Assembly: GCF_037963835.1 (NCBI RefSeq)
Contig: NZ_CP150145.1
Coordinates: 2,418,001-2,482,000, forward strand
Direction: 5' to 3'
Origin: Paenibacillus sp. FSL H8-0332
Lineage (GTDB): Bacteria; Bacillota; Bacilli; Paenibacillales; Paenibacillaceae
Length of the DNA: 64,000 bases
Shown here: in pieces, positions 37,053-45,457 of the stretch
Position numbering within the stretch: the first letter of the stretch is position 1
Layout: each line of letters starts with the position of its first letter
Notes under the pieces: generated by a model
What the model was told of the DNA's origin: nothing
Seen by the model: the letters and a program-made list of their open reading frames with translations, nothing else
Databases searched by the model: none
Translations under genes and position numbers: made by a program

Positions 37053-38171
37053 ATGGTTAAATACAGAACGGCAGCTCCGCACGAACGCGAGGAATACATA
37101 GATTTGGCCAACCTTGCCTTCCGCTTTGATTTTGAGGTCCTGATGCCCAAGGCCTATGACACAAGTGTAGATTCTTCCGCCATGCATAAGGTTGCTGTGG
37201 ACGAGCAGGGCAGGCTGCGTGCGCTGGTGGCTGTTTTTCCAGAGTCACTGACGGTATGTGATCATACGCTGCGCACCGGCTATCTGGGTACGGTATCTGT
37301 TCATCCGCGTGCGCGAGGCGAAGGACATATGAGAGCGCTTATGAACCTGTGGCTTGAAGAGCTGCGGGGTACCTGTGATATGGTTGTATTATATGGACAG
37401 CGCCAGCGTTACGAATATTTCGGCTTCACGCTTGGCGGTGTCAAGCTCAAGTATACCGTGACAGAGGCCAATGTGCGCCATGGCTTAAGAGGGGTGAATG
37501 ACACCGGAATATCCTTCAGTCCGCTGTTTGAGATTGAAGGCGGTGCAGAATTTGCGCACAGCATGAACACCTCGCGGCTGGCTTATGTTGAACGCAGCTT
37601 AGAGCAATTGCCGCTAATTTTCGGCACCCTCTGTCAAAAGGCACTCGGCGTTCTGGATCAGGGCAAGCTGATCGGGTATCTGGTTGTCAACGAAGCGGGC
37701 GATGCAATAGCTGAATTCGCAGTGGAGAATCCGGACGATATTCTGCGGACGCTCAAGGCTTACATGGCGTACAGCAGAGCCGGGCGAATAACGATGCACG
37801 CGCCGGAATATGACATCGCGCTGAATACGGCTCTTGGCAGCATTGCCGAAGACTTCGTAATCGAGAATTCCGATATGTATCATATTCTGGATTTCGCCAA
37901 TGTCCTGAAGGCTTACCTTACGCTGAAGTTCAAGACCACAGGAATTGTCCCGGGAGAATTCTCCGCAGTAATGGACGGACAGCCGGTGACGGCGCGGGTG
38001 GACGCGGAGGGGGTTACGGTTGAGCGGTCAGCCCGGCCGGATGCCGTGGTTCTTGACCGGCAGCAGGCCCAAGCCCTGCTGCTTACGCAGCACAGCCGTT
38101 ATATGGCAGTGGATGCGCCTATAGGCTGGTTCCCGCTGCCCCTGTTCTGGTACAAGATTGATAAATACTGA
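37053..38171 (+). CDS. GNAT-family N-acetyltransferase, Eis-like, with C-terminal SCP2-type domain
   Basis: A 372-residue protein with a weak site (AAAGGGTAGG) before its ATG. The N-terminal GNAT fold shows the acetyl-CoA-binding segment TVSVHPRARGEGHMRALM. A second degenerate GNAT half (about 150-270) and a C-terminal sterol-carrier-like domain (about 275-372, GEFSAVMDGQPVTARVD) follow, which is the tripartite architecture of Eis-type acetyltransferases acting on amines. No link with sugar transport is known. It is probably a passenger gene between the importer operon and repeat element B; a strong terminator follows it. Confidence 0.88.
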   Translation: MVKYRTAAPHEREEYIDLANLAFRFDFEVLMPKAYDTSVDSSAMHKVAVDEQGRLRALVAVFPESLTVCDHTLRTGYLGTVSVHPRARGEGHMRALMNLWLEELRGTCDMVVLYGQRQRYEYFGFTLGGVKLKYTVTEANVRHGLRGVNDTGISFSPLFEIEGGAEFAHSMNTSRLAYVERSLEQLPLIFGTLCQKALGVLDQGKLIGYLVVNEAGDAIAEFAVENPDDILRTLKAYMAYSRAGRITMHAPEYDIALNTALGSIAEDFVIENSDMYHILDFANVLKAYLTLKFKTTGIVPGEFSAVMDGQPVTARVDAEGVTVERSARPDAVVLDRQQAQALLLTQHSRYMAVDAPIGWFPLPLFWYKIDKY

Positions 38172-38213
38172 GCCATCCGTTGCGCGATAATCCCTACCCG
38201 ACGCGGGCAACGG

Positions 38214-38258
38214 ACAAGCCGGAGACGGGCGCTTATGCGCCTGCCTCCGGCTTGTTGT
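38214..38258 (+). terminator. Rho-independent terminator of the acetyltransferase gene
   Basis: ACAAGCCGGAG at 38214-38224 pairs perfectly with CTCCGGCTTGT at 38245-38255, with an inner GGCGC/GCGCC stem around TTAT. The tail TTGTTGTTG is moderately T-rich. Confidence 0.8.
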
Positions 38259-38270
38259 TGTATACAAAAC

Positions 38271-38673
38271 TAGTACAGCATCAGATTTAAACTGGTGGAT
38301 GGGGCGCTATAATGCCTGAAGGACTACAGGAGTGGAGCCAACCCCTTCAGGTGCCATTCCCAGGCAAAGATGGTTGTCCCTTAGTGGCGTTTGGCCCGGC
38401 ATAACGGACTGAGGCGCGCTTATTCTGGATGAAAGTCACCACTTGGGCAAAGTAACGGACCCCATAGACCTTATTCTTGGAATTTCTACTCTAAACATCT
38501 TGTAGAGAGACGATAAGGGCAACTCAGTCCGTTAACCCGCAAAAAGTGGCGTTTTCCTGGGAATAGGGTCTCTCAGGTCCGTTAGGAGCAAACTCGACCG
38601 GCCGGCGGCAGTTTCGTTTTACGTAACCTCCGGGATCTGACCTATTCACAGAATTAAATCTGATGCTGTACTA
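38271..38673. mobile_element. 403-bp MITE-like element (copy B) with perfect 20-bp terminal inverted repeats
   Basis: TAGTACAGCATCAGATTTAA at 38271-38290 is exactly inverted at 38654-38673. Each end begins or ends with TA, so 18-bp repeats flanked by a TA target duplication, as for Tc1/IS630-type elements, are possible. Four related units of about 24 bp (TAACGGAC to CTTATTC) lie inside: 38402-38425 and 38453-38476 forward, and two inverted units ending at 38534 and 38584. A CCTGAAGG/CCTTCAGG hairpin occupies 38315-38351. No gene is inside. The terminal TA forms part of the stop codon of the minus-strand response regulator. Bases 38352-38673 match copy A at 31919-32242 in inverted orientation. 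Confidence 0.75.
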
Positions 38674-40278
38674 GAAGGACTTCCGGAATTCCGCCGGAGT
38701 TATGCCGGAGAAGTTACGGAACAGCTTGATGAAGTAGCTGACGTTGTCATAACCCAGCTGCTCGGCGATCTCCACGATGGTCAGGTTCGTCTGATTCAGG
38801 AGATCGCGGGCCTGTTCCATTTTCATTCTGGTCACATACTCAATGAAGGTCAGCCCGGTCTCCAGACGGAATAACCGGCTGAAATGGGTGGGGTTCAGGC
38901 CCAGACGCTTCGCCATCTCCTCCATGCCAACCTTCTCGCCTATATGATTCATCACATAACGTTTGGCTTCGGCTATTTCTTTACGGACATTCTGCTTCCA
39001 CATGGAGCTTAGCATGAGTATTTTATCCTTCAGGAATTCCTCCAGCCATTCCATGAGCTGCTCCAGCGTTTCGAATTCCTGGATTGAGCGCTGGAGCCGC
39101 TCACTGTTGAAGTTGTTGACGAAGTTTTGCATGACGACATATTTCAATTCCAGCTCCATCACCATTTTGAGCAGCCAGCTCTTTACACTCTCCACCGGAT
39201 ATTTCTGGTCCCCGACATACTGCTTGATCTCCCTGACCTTGGCCGCAAGCTGCGAGCTGTCCTCCTGCTGAATGCAGTCCCTTAGCTGCTGGAGGATCTC
39301 CGAATAATGCACGAACAGGTCCTCGCCGCTGGTCTGGACAGGCGCATACTTCATAATCGCTCCCTCGGCGGTATAGAAGCGCAGGGCATGGGAATCCAGC
39401 AGCGCCTGAATCTGCTTCTTAATGTCGATCAGACTTGGAGTATCCTCCCCGTAAAAGAAGGAAATCCCCATCCGCAGATGCAGCTTCGCCATTCTCTGAA
39501 CATGCCGGAATTTATTACGGAACTCCTCATAAAGATTGCGGACGAGGATATGCGGCAAAGGAATGAACAGGATGAACTGCCGTTCCGTCAGCGCGAACTG
39601 GATAATGCCGTCTATCTCCAGGAATTCCTGCAGCATATTATCCATCACGAACTGCAGGTTCACCACTCCGCCGAACCGCCTCTCCAGCTCATAGGAGCGC
39701 TCCGGGACCGCCAGTACAGGCAGATACGGGGTGCCTTTGTGCAGGCTGATGCCCATCGCTTCGGCTTGTCCGAACCACTCGGCTTCATCCCAGACCGGCT
39801 GCTCCACGAACATGCGGATGAACCTGGTCCGGATGGCGGCATGGTTCTGGCTGACCAGCTTCTCCATCTGGAGATAATGGTTACGGGATTTCAATTTCAC
39901 CTCCAGCCGGGCCACCGCCTCCGTCAATACGGCAATCACCTGATCGATCTGCAGACTCTCCTTCAATATATATTCGGCCACATTCAGTTTCACAGCCTTC
40001 TGGGCATATTCGAATTCCCCGTGGCAGGACAGGATAATCGTCTGAAGCTGAGGGTTCACCTCCCGCGCCTTCTGGATTAGCTCCAGTCCATTCATCGCCG
40101 GCATGCCGATATCCGTAAGCAGAATATCCGGCTGATGCAGCTGGCAGGCTTCCCAGGCCTGTCTGCCGTCCGAGCAGCAAGCCGATAGTTCAAGGCCGAG
40201 GGTGTCCCAGGGAATCGAAGTGCTTAAATACTCCAACACCGGATAATGATCGTCTGCTAGTACTACTTTATAGGTCAT
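38671..40278 (-). CDS. YesN-type AraC-family response regulator
   Basis: A 535-residue protein on the minus strand with AGGAG ahead of its ATG, overlapping the kinase gene by 11 bp. The receiver has D9 D10 and phospho-acceptor Asp56 in LTDIGMPA, then SCHGEFEYA and LKESLQ. The C-terminal AraC domain is complete (NPTHFSRLFRLETGLTFIEYV, SYFIKLFRNFSGITPAEFR) and ends FRKSF. The TAG stop lies in the last three bases of repeat element B. With its kinase it should control the divergent 42.3-47.3 kb operon. Confidence 0.93.
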   Translation of the reverse strand: MTYKVVLADDHYPVLEYLSTSIPWDTLGLELSACCSDGRQAWEACQLHQPDILLTDIGMPAMNGLELIQKAREVNPQLQTIILSCHGEFEYAQKAVKLNVAEYILKESLQIDQVIAVLTEAVARLEVKLKSRNHYLQMEKLVSQNHAAIRTRFIRMFVEQPVWDEAEWFGQAEAMGISLHKGTPYLPVLAVPERSYELERRFGGVVNLQFVMDNMLQEFLEIDGIIQFALTERQFILFIPLPHILVRNLYEEFRNKFRHVQRMAKLHLRMGISFFYGEDTPSLIDIKKQIQALLDSHALRFYTAEGAIMKYAPVQTSGEDLFVHYSEILQQLRDCIQQEDSSQLAAKVREIKQYVGDQKYPVESVKSWLLKMVMELELKYVVMQNFVNNFNSERLQRSIQEFETLEQLMEWLEEFLKDKILMLSSMWKQNVRKEIAEAKRYVMNHIGEKVGMEEMAKRLGLNPTHFSRLFRLETGLTFIEYVTRMKMEQARDLLNQTNLTIVEIAEQLGYDNVSYFIKLFRNFSGITPAEFRKSF

Positions 40279-42067
40279 GATTATCTGCTCCTATCCGCTT
40301 CACGGGCATGGTTAACTGTACGGTGGTGCGCCCCCCGTGAATGCTCTCAATGTTCATCTCGAAGAGCTCCCCGTAGATTAGCTTGAGCCGCTGGTAGACG
40401 TTGATTAATCCGATGCCGTGAGCGGACTCTGCCACTGGCGTCCCGTCAGCACTCAGGGCGCCTATCTCCGCATCCTTCTGCCTGATGTGCTGAAGCAGAG
40501 CTGCGAGCGTATGCTCCTCCATTCCCGTGCCGTTATCCTCGATGGTAATGGTTAGCCTGGACTGAACGAGTCCGATGGTGATGACGACCCGCCCTCCGCC
40601 CTGCAAGAACCCGTGCTTGTAAGCATTCTCAATAATGGGCTGCAGGATGAACCGCGGCACCGTCTCCAGGAGCAGCTCTTTGTCTACATGCACTGCATAT
40701 TCCGTAGGATATCTCATCGTGAACCGCATTAACTCCATATACTGCTTCGTGAAATCAAGCTCACTGGCAATCGAGACGAATTCCTCCCGGCTGGAAAAGC
40801 TGGCCCGCAGCATAGCGGAGAGGGAGCCGACAATCGCAGCATTCTCCTCATCCTGCTTCATGAGCAGCTTCAGCCGGATCGAACTAAGCACATTGAATAG
40901 AAAATGCGGGTTAATCTGGGCCTGCAGCATCGCAATCTCCGCCTGGCGCTTCAATTCCTGCTCCGTCTCCACCTGCCTGAGCATTAGCTGCACCCGGTCC
41001 AGCATGTTATCGAAGGAGTGCCCCAGGCTGCCGATCTCATCGGTTCCCCGGATGCCCGAGCGCACCATGAGATCCCCGTCCTCCACCCGGCGGGCCGCCT
41101 TACCCAGGACAAGCACAGGCTTGGTGAATCTCCGCAGCAGAACCGTCAGCGCGAACAAGAAGCTGACCGCAAATATCGTCTGAATAATCAGGCCGGTCCG
41201 GTTAATCCCGTTCAACCTTTCCGTTAGCTGCTCATAGGGAGCGACACTGATGAGTCTCCATCTGGCAAACTTCAGCGGCAGCGAGAGGAGGAGCTGATTC
41301 TCCCCCTTGAACTTGACGATGTCAGGGAAGACCAGCTCATCTACAGGCAACAGATGGTCAAAGCTTGTGCCTACCAGCTCCTGGTTCCGGTTCGACAGAA
41401 TGATCTCCTCTTCGTCCAGCAGATACACATCCTCTTCCAGTGAAGCAAACCGCTCACGGATCGAAGCCTCGCTGCGGCTGACAATCAGGTAAGCGTAGGG
41501 GGCGGCAGTCGTTTCTTCTCTTAAGGCACGCGCTGTCATGAAGATATACGGCTGCTCAGCCTGCAGGGAGGTCAGGTAATTGTCTTCTGCTCCCATAAAC
41601 AAGGTGTCATACGGCGGGAGCTGCTCCAGAGTGGAGAACCAGCGCCGTTTCAGAAATTGCCGGGGATCATAATCATAGAAGGAATAATCGGAATAGGCAT
41701 GTCCTTCCTTATCCAGCAGAGTGATCCGCAGATCGATGGTGTCTCCGGCCACCTGCTCCAGGCGGCTGGTCAGGGTCCGCGCAGCTACGGGATTGGTCTT
41801 GGCATCCTCCAGCAGGGTCTTGATCTCCGGATCGAAATGGACGAAGTTCGACACCGACACCATCTCTTCGAAGATGACATCAATTTGCGACTGGACAATT
41901 CTCAGGGACTGCGTGGATTTCTCCAAGGAATGCTCCCGGATAATCAGCTTGGAATAGACATTGGTAATATAGAGCATCCCCAGTGCCGGAATCACGAGGC
42001 AGGCGATGGAGGTAAGGATTAGCTTTTGCCGGAAGGAGAGCTGACTGAGCCTGTGCTTTTCTTTCAT
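40268..42067 (-). CDS. YesM-type sensor histidine kinase
   Basis: A 599-residue protein with GGAGGG ahead of its ATG. A first helix (LILTSIACLVIPALGMLYI), an extracytoplasmic sensor region of about 240 residues, a second helix (LIIQTIFAVSFLFALTVLL) and HAMP (FTKPVLVLGKAARRVEDGD) precede the kinase domain with His388 in INPHFLFNVL. ATPase boxes are IIENAYKHGFLQ and IEDNGTGME. Divergent from the permease operon across about 190 bp, it is the likely sensor for the beta-glucuronidase locus. Confidence 0.93.
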   Translation of the reverse strand: MKEKHRLSQLSFRQKLILTSIACLVIPALGMLYITNVYSKLIIREHSLEKSTQSLRIVQSQIDVIFEEMVSVSNFVHFDPEIKTLLEDAKTNPVAARTLTSRLEQVAGDTIDLRITLLDKEGHAYSDYSFYDYDPRQFLKRRWFSTLEQLPPYDTLFMGAEDNYLTSLQAEQPYIFMTARALREETTAAPYAYLIVSRSEASIRERFASLEEDVYLLDEEEIILSNRNQELVGTSFDHLLPVDELVFPDIVKFKGENQLLLSLPLKFARWRLISVAPYEQLTERLNGINRTGLIIQTIFAVSFLFALTVLLRRFTKPVLVLGKAARRVEDGDLMVRSGIRGTDEIGSLGHSFDNMLDRVQLMLRQVETEQELKRQAEIAMLQAQINPHFLFNVLSSIRLKLLMKQDEENAAIVGSLSAMLRASFSSREEFVSIASELDFTKQYMELMRFTMRYPTEYAVHVDKELLLETVPRFILQPIIENAYKHGFLQGGGRVVITIGLVQSRLTITIEDNGTGMEEHTLAALLQHIRQKDAEIGALSADGTPVAESAHGIGLINVYQRLKLIYGELFEMNIESIHGGRTTVQLTMPVKRIGADNHDL

Positions 42068-42257
42068 TAATATCCCTCCAGTAGTAGACCTTCACAGACT
42101 TATGGTACTTGATTCTGCGGTTCGGCTCATCCAATAATTTTTTCAATTTAGAAAAAATAATGCTATACAAAGTTTTCGCCACAGATAAATTCGTTGCATG
42201 TGCTATAAAATTTGCCCTTCTATAATAAAGCTACAAACATAAAAAGAGGTGGATAAA
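42068..42257 (+). promoter_or_regulatory. Divergent regulatory region of the kinase and the glucuronide-type importer operon
   Basis: A TATAAT hexamer at 42221-42226 lies about 30 bp upstream of the permease start. The nearest -35-like hexamer, TTGCAT at 42194-42199, is 21 bp away, which is too far for unassisted sigma-A initiation. This would fit an activator-dependent promoter run by the AraC response regulator. No clear direct or inverted repeat was recognised in the AT-rich remainder. Confidence 0.4.
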
Positions 42258-43202
42258 GTGGAGGTTATTACTGAAGAGGGGACGGCAAAACGGTCCGGCA
42301 GCCCCGGGATCAGCAAGATGCGCAAGCAATCCTTTTACGACAATATTGCAGGGTATTTATTCATTGCCCCCATGCTCATTCTGACCGTAACACTGGTAAT
42401 TATTCCGATTCTCCTATCCGGTGTGATCAGCTTCTCGAACTGGAACTTTGTATCCGGTCTGGACGGGTTCGGGTTTGTCGGTCTGGATAACTACACCCGG
42501 CTGGTGCAGGACGAGTCCTTTCACCGCTCGCTCTACAACAACCTGATCATGATCGGCGTCGTTCCGGTAGCGATGTTCCTGGCGCTGGTGCTGGCGGTGT
42601 TGATCAACAAGGCAACGTATTTCAAAACCTTTTTCAAAGTGATCTACTTCATGCCCTTCATCTCGAGCTTCGTGGCGATTGCCTTGCTCTGGAGAGTGCT
42701 CTATCACCCGAACAACGGTCCGATCAACGGCTTCCTCAGATCTATCGGATTCGAGCATCCGCCCATGTGGCTGGCTGATCCCAAGTTCGCACTAGTCTCG
42801 GTCATGATTATTATGGTCTGGACTTCACTCGGCTTCAACATGGTCATCTATCTGGCGGGCCTTCAGAATATCTCACGGGATTTGTATGAAGCCGCCGATG
42901 TGGACGGGGCCTCACCCCTCAGACAATTCTTCAGAATTACACTGCCGCTGCTGTCGCCTACGTCCTTCTTCCTGCTCATCACAGGAGTTGTCGGGTCCTT
43001 CAAGGTCTTCGATCTGATTATGGTGTTAACCGGCGGCGGCCCGGCAGGCTCAACCTCCGTCATTGTCTACTATCTGTATGAGGTGGCGTTCGTGAATCTG
43101 GAGTCGGGTTATGCTTCGGCGATGGGCATTATTCTGCTGATACTCATCCTGCTGGTGACCTTGTTTCAATGGGTCGGACAAAAGAAATGGGTCAACTACT
43201 AG
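42258..43202 (+). CDS. CUT1 sugar ABC transporter permease (first subunit)
   Basis: A 314-residue MalF-like permease. GTG 42258 is best placed behind AAAGAGGT; the in-frame GTG at 42249 overlaps that site. The first span reads LFIAPMLILTVTLVIIPIL, the EAA loop EAADVDGASPLRQFF followed by ITLPLLSP, and the ending GQKKWVNY. It leads the operon permease-permease-binding protein-beta-glucuronidase. Gene order (permeases before the binding protein) differs from the 32.4-35.6 kb locus. Confidence 0.94.
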   Translation: MEVITEEGTAKRSGSPGISKMRKQSFYDNIAGYLFIAPMLILTVTLVIIPILLSGVISFSNWNFVSGLDGFGFVGLDNYTRLVQDESFHRSLYNNLIMIGVVPVAMFLALVLAVLINKATYFKTFFKVIYFMPFISSFVAIALLWRVLYHPNNGPINGFLRSIGFEHPPMWLADPKFALVSVMIIMVWTSLGFNMVIYLAGLQNISRDLYEAADVDGASPLRQFFRITLPLLSPTSFFLLITGVVGSFKVFDLIMVLTGGGPAGSTSVIVYYLYEVAFVNLESGYASAMGIILLILILLVTLFQWVGQKKWVNY

Positions 43203-43213
43203 GAGGTTTACAC

Positions 43214-44044
43214 ATGCGATCGATCAAGCTTAACCGTGTTATTGTCACCATCTTCATGGGGGTTGCTGGAATCCTGTTCATTATGCCGTTCTTATGGATG
43301 CTCTCTGCCTCCTTCAAGCCCGAGCTGGATGTCATGAAATATCCGATAGAATGGATTCCGTCGAAATGGAATATGGTGGAGAACTACAAGCAGGTATGGG
43401 CGGGAGCCGTGCCGTTCACACTCTATTACTGGAACACCACGAAGGTGACCCTGATGTCTACAGCGCTGTCGCTGATTATTTCTGCGATGGCGGCTTACGG
43501 CTTCTCCAAAATCATTTTCAAAGGGCGGGATATTCTCTTCCTGGTTGTCCTGGCCACCTTCATGATTCCGACGCAGGCCATTCTGGTTCCGCAGTTCATC
43601 ATGTACCGCTGGCTTGGACTGTTCGACAGCCATTTCGGGCTGGTGCTGCTTGCCGCCTCCGGCGTGCTTGGAACCTTCCTGCTGAGACAGTTCTTCCTGG
43701 GAATCCATGATGAAATTATTGAATCGGCGCGGATTGATGCAGCGGGCCACTGGACGATCTTCATGCGGATTGCCATGCCACTGGTGCAGCCAGCCCTTGC
43801 TACCTATATGATTCTCCGCTTTATCTGGACCTGGAATGATTACCAGAATCCGCTGATCTTCCTTCGTTCCGATTCATTGTTTACCCTGCAGCTGGGCATC
43901 CGGAAATTCGCTGATTTCAGCGGCGAGTTCTACTCCTTGATGATGGCAGGCGCTGTATCGGCCATTCTGCCGTTGTTAATTATTTTCATGATCGGCCAGA
44001 AGCAGGTGATTGAGGGAGTTGCGATGGGCAGTGTCAAAGGCTAG
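43214..44044 (+). CDS. CUT1 sugar ABC transporter permease (second subunit)
   Basis: A 276-residue MalG-like permease starting at ATG 43214 behind AGGAGG that begins at the partner's stop codon. EAA loop ESARIDAAGHWTIFM followed by IAMPLVQP, and the conserved ending QKQVIEGVAMGSVKG. It forms the channel with the 42258-43202 product and is 27 bp from the binding-protein gene. Confidence 0.94.
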   Translation: MRSIKLNRVIVTIFMGVAGILFIMPFLWMLSASFKPELDVMKYPIEWIPSKWNMVENYKQVWAGAVPFTLYYWNTTKVTLMSTALSLIISAMAAYGFSKIIFKGRDILFLVVLATFMIPTQAILVPQFIMYRWLGLFDSHFGLVLLAASGVLGTFLLRQFFLGIHDEIIESARIDAAGHWTIFMRIAMPLVQPALATYMILRFIWTWNDYQNPLIFLRSDSLFTLQLGIRKFADFSGEFYSLMMAGAVSAILPLLIIFMIGQKQVIEGVAMGSVKG

Positions 44045-44071
44045 ACTAATTACATTACAGGGGGCCAAATC

Positions 44072-45421
44072 ATGTCAAAAGTAAAACGTAATCTATTCAT
44101 CGCCTTACCGCTGTTATCCCTGCTGGTATCCGGTTGCGGAGGCGCTGGCAATGCAGAGAAGGAGCCGGCGGCAACGGGTGCCGGGAAGGATGGCAATACA
44201 CCGGTAACGATCAAGCTGAGCAACTGGTATGCCAAAAAAATGGACAACTGGGATGTCGTAATTGCCGAGTTCGAGAAGCAGCATCCGAACATTAAGGTGG
44301 AATTCGCCTCTGCGGAGGACAATAACTCCAACGAGTATTATAAGAAGCTCGACCTGGCGGTGGCCGGCGGCGATGATCTGGATATTATCATGTTCAGTAA
44401 CATGACCTTCCTGTCCCAGCGGGCAGGCCTGGGGATGATTGAGCCGCTGGATGATTATCTGGCCAAGGACAGCATTAATTTCAAGGACGAATATACATCC
44501 GATACCAGTATTGACGGCAAGGTCTATGGACTGCCCGGCAAGTCCTCCCAGGGTCTGGTTATTATCAATGAGAATCATCTGAAGGAGGCCGGACTTGAGC
44601 TGCCCAAGGACTGGACCTGGGATCAGTATATGGAATACGCCAAGGCGATGACGAAGAAAACGGGCGATAAAACCCGGTACGGCACCTACTTCCACAGCTG
44701 GATTCAATATGGCTATGTGGTGCAGAACTTCGGCCAGCCGGTGAATGCCAATCTGACTACCGATGACGGCAAGACCGCCAATATCGACAATCCGTTCATG
44801 CGCAAGTCCCTTGAAATGCGTCTTCAGGGCGAAGCGGAAGGCTCCGCAACCCCTTACTCTGAGGTGGTCAGCCAGAAGCTGAACTACAGACCGCAATATT
44901 TCAACCAGGACACCAGTATGCTTGTTACGGGGACCTTCCTGATCCCGGAGACTGGGGGAACGGATACCATTCCGGCTACCTTCAAGACCGTGTTCGCTCC
45001 GCTGCCGAAGATGAAGATGGAAGATCCGATGTCCTCGAATGTGAGCGGGGATGTTCTGAGCGTCTACAGCAAGTCCAAGCATAAAGACGAGGCCTACACC
45101 TTCATCCGCTGGTTCTCCACCGAAGGGATCGTGCTGCAAGGCAAGAATATCCCGTCCTGGAAAAAAGCGAATCTGAACGATGTGGTCGACCGGATCATTG
45201 CAGGCAGCAAAACCCCGGAGATGATCGATAAAGCTTCCCTGCTCTATGTTCTGGAGAATACCAAATCCACTACTGCGGCTACGGCAGTGCCTTATCACGC
45301 TGAGCTGGAGAAGGTGCTGCTGGAGGAGTTCGATAAAATGATGCTGTCCGGTCAAAGTATTGATGATACGATTCAGCATGCACAAACCAAGATTCAGAAG
45401 ATTATTGATTCCAAATCCTGA
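44072..45421 (+). CDS. CUT1 solute-binding lipoprotein of the beta-glucuronidase operon
   Basis: A 449-residue protein with a clear lipobox (SLLVSGC, Cys22). Family 1 pattern: VIAEFEKQHPNIKVEFASA, AGGDDLDIIMFSN, GLVIINENHLKEAGLELP, DTSMLVTGTFLIPETGG. It follows the two permease genes and precedes the beta-glucuronidase gene, so the likely ligand carries a glucuronosyl residue, such as an aldouronic acid from glucuronoxylan. That substrate is inferred from context alone. Confidence 0.92.
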   Translation: MSKVKRNLFIALPLLSLLVSGCGGAGNAEKEPAATGAGKDGNTPVTIKLSNWYAKKMDNWDVVIAEFEKQHPNIKVEFASAEDNNSNEYYKKLDLAVAGGDDLDIIMFSNMTFLSQRAGLGMIEPLDDYLAKDSINFKDEYTSDTSIDGKVYGLPGKSSQGLVIINENHLKEAGLELPKDWTWDQYMEYAKAMTKKTGDKTRYGTYFHSWIQYGYVVQNFGQPVNANLTTDDGKTANIDNPFMRKSLEMRLQGEAEGSATPYSEVVSQKLNYRPQYFNQDTSMLVTGTFLIPETGGTDTIPATFKTVFAPLPKMKMEDPMSSNVSGDVLSVYSKSKHKDEAYTFIRWFSTEGIVLQGKNIPSWKKANLNDVVDRIIAGSKTPEMIDKASLLYVLENTKSTTAATAVPYHAELEKVLLEEFDKMMLSGQSIDDTIQHAQTKIQKIIDSKS

Positions 45422-45457
45422 ATAAAAGAGAATAGAAAGTAGATAGGAGTGTTGTTC

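Noticed and set aside
38172..38270. Element B ending inside the acetyltransferase terminator
   Set aside because: The terminator stem ends at 38255, and the first base of the perfect terminal repeat is 38271, so the two are separate.
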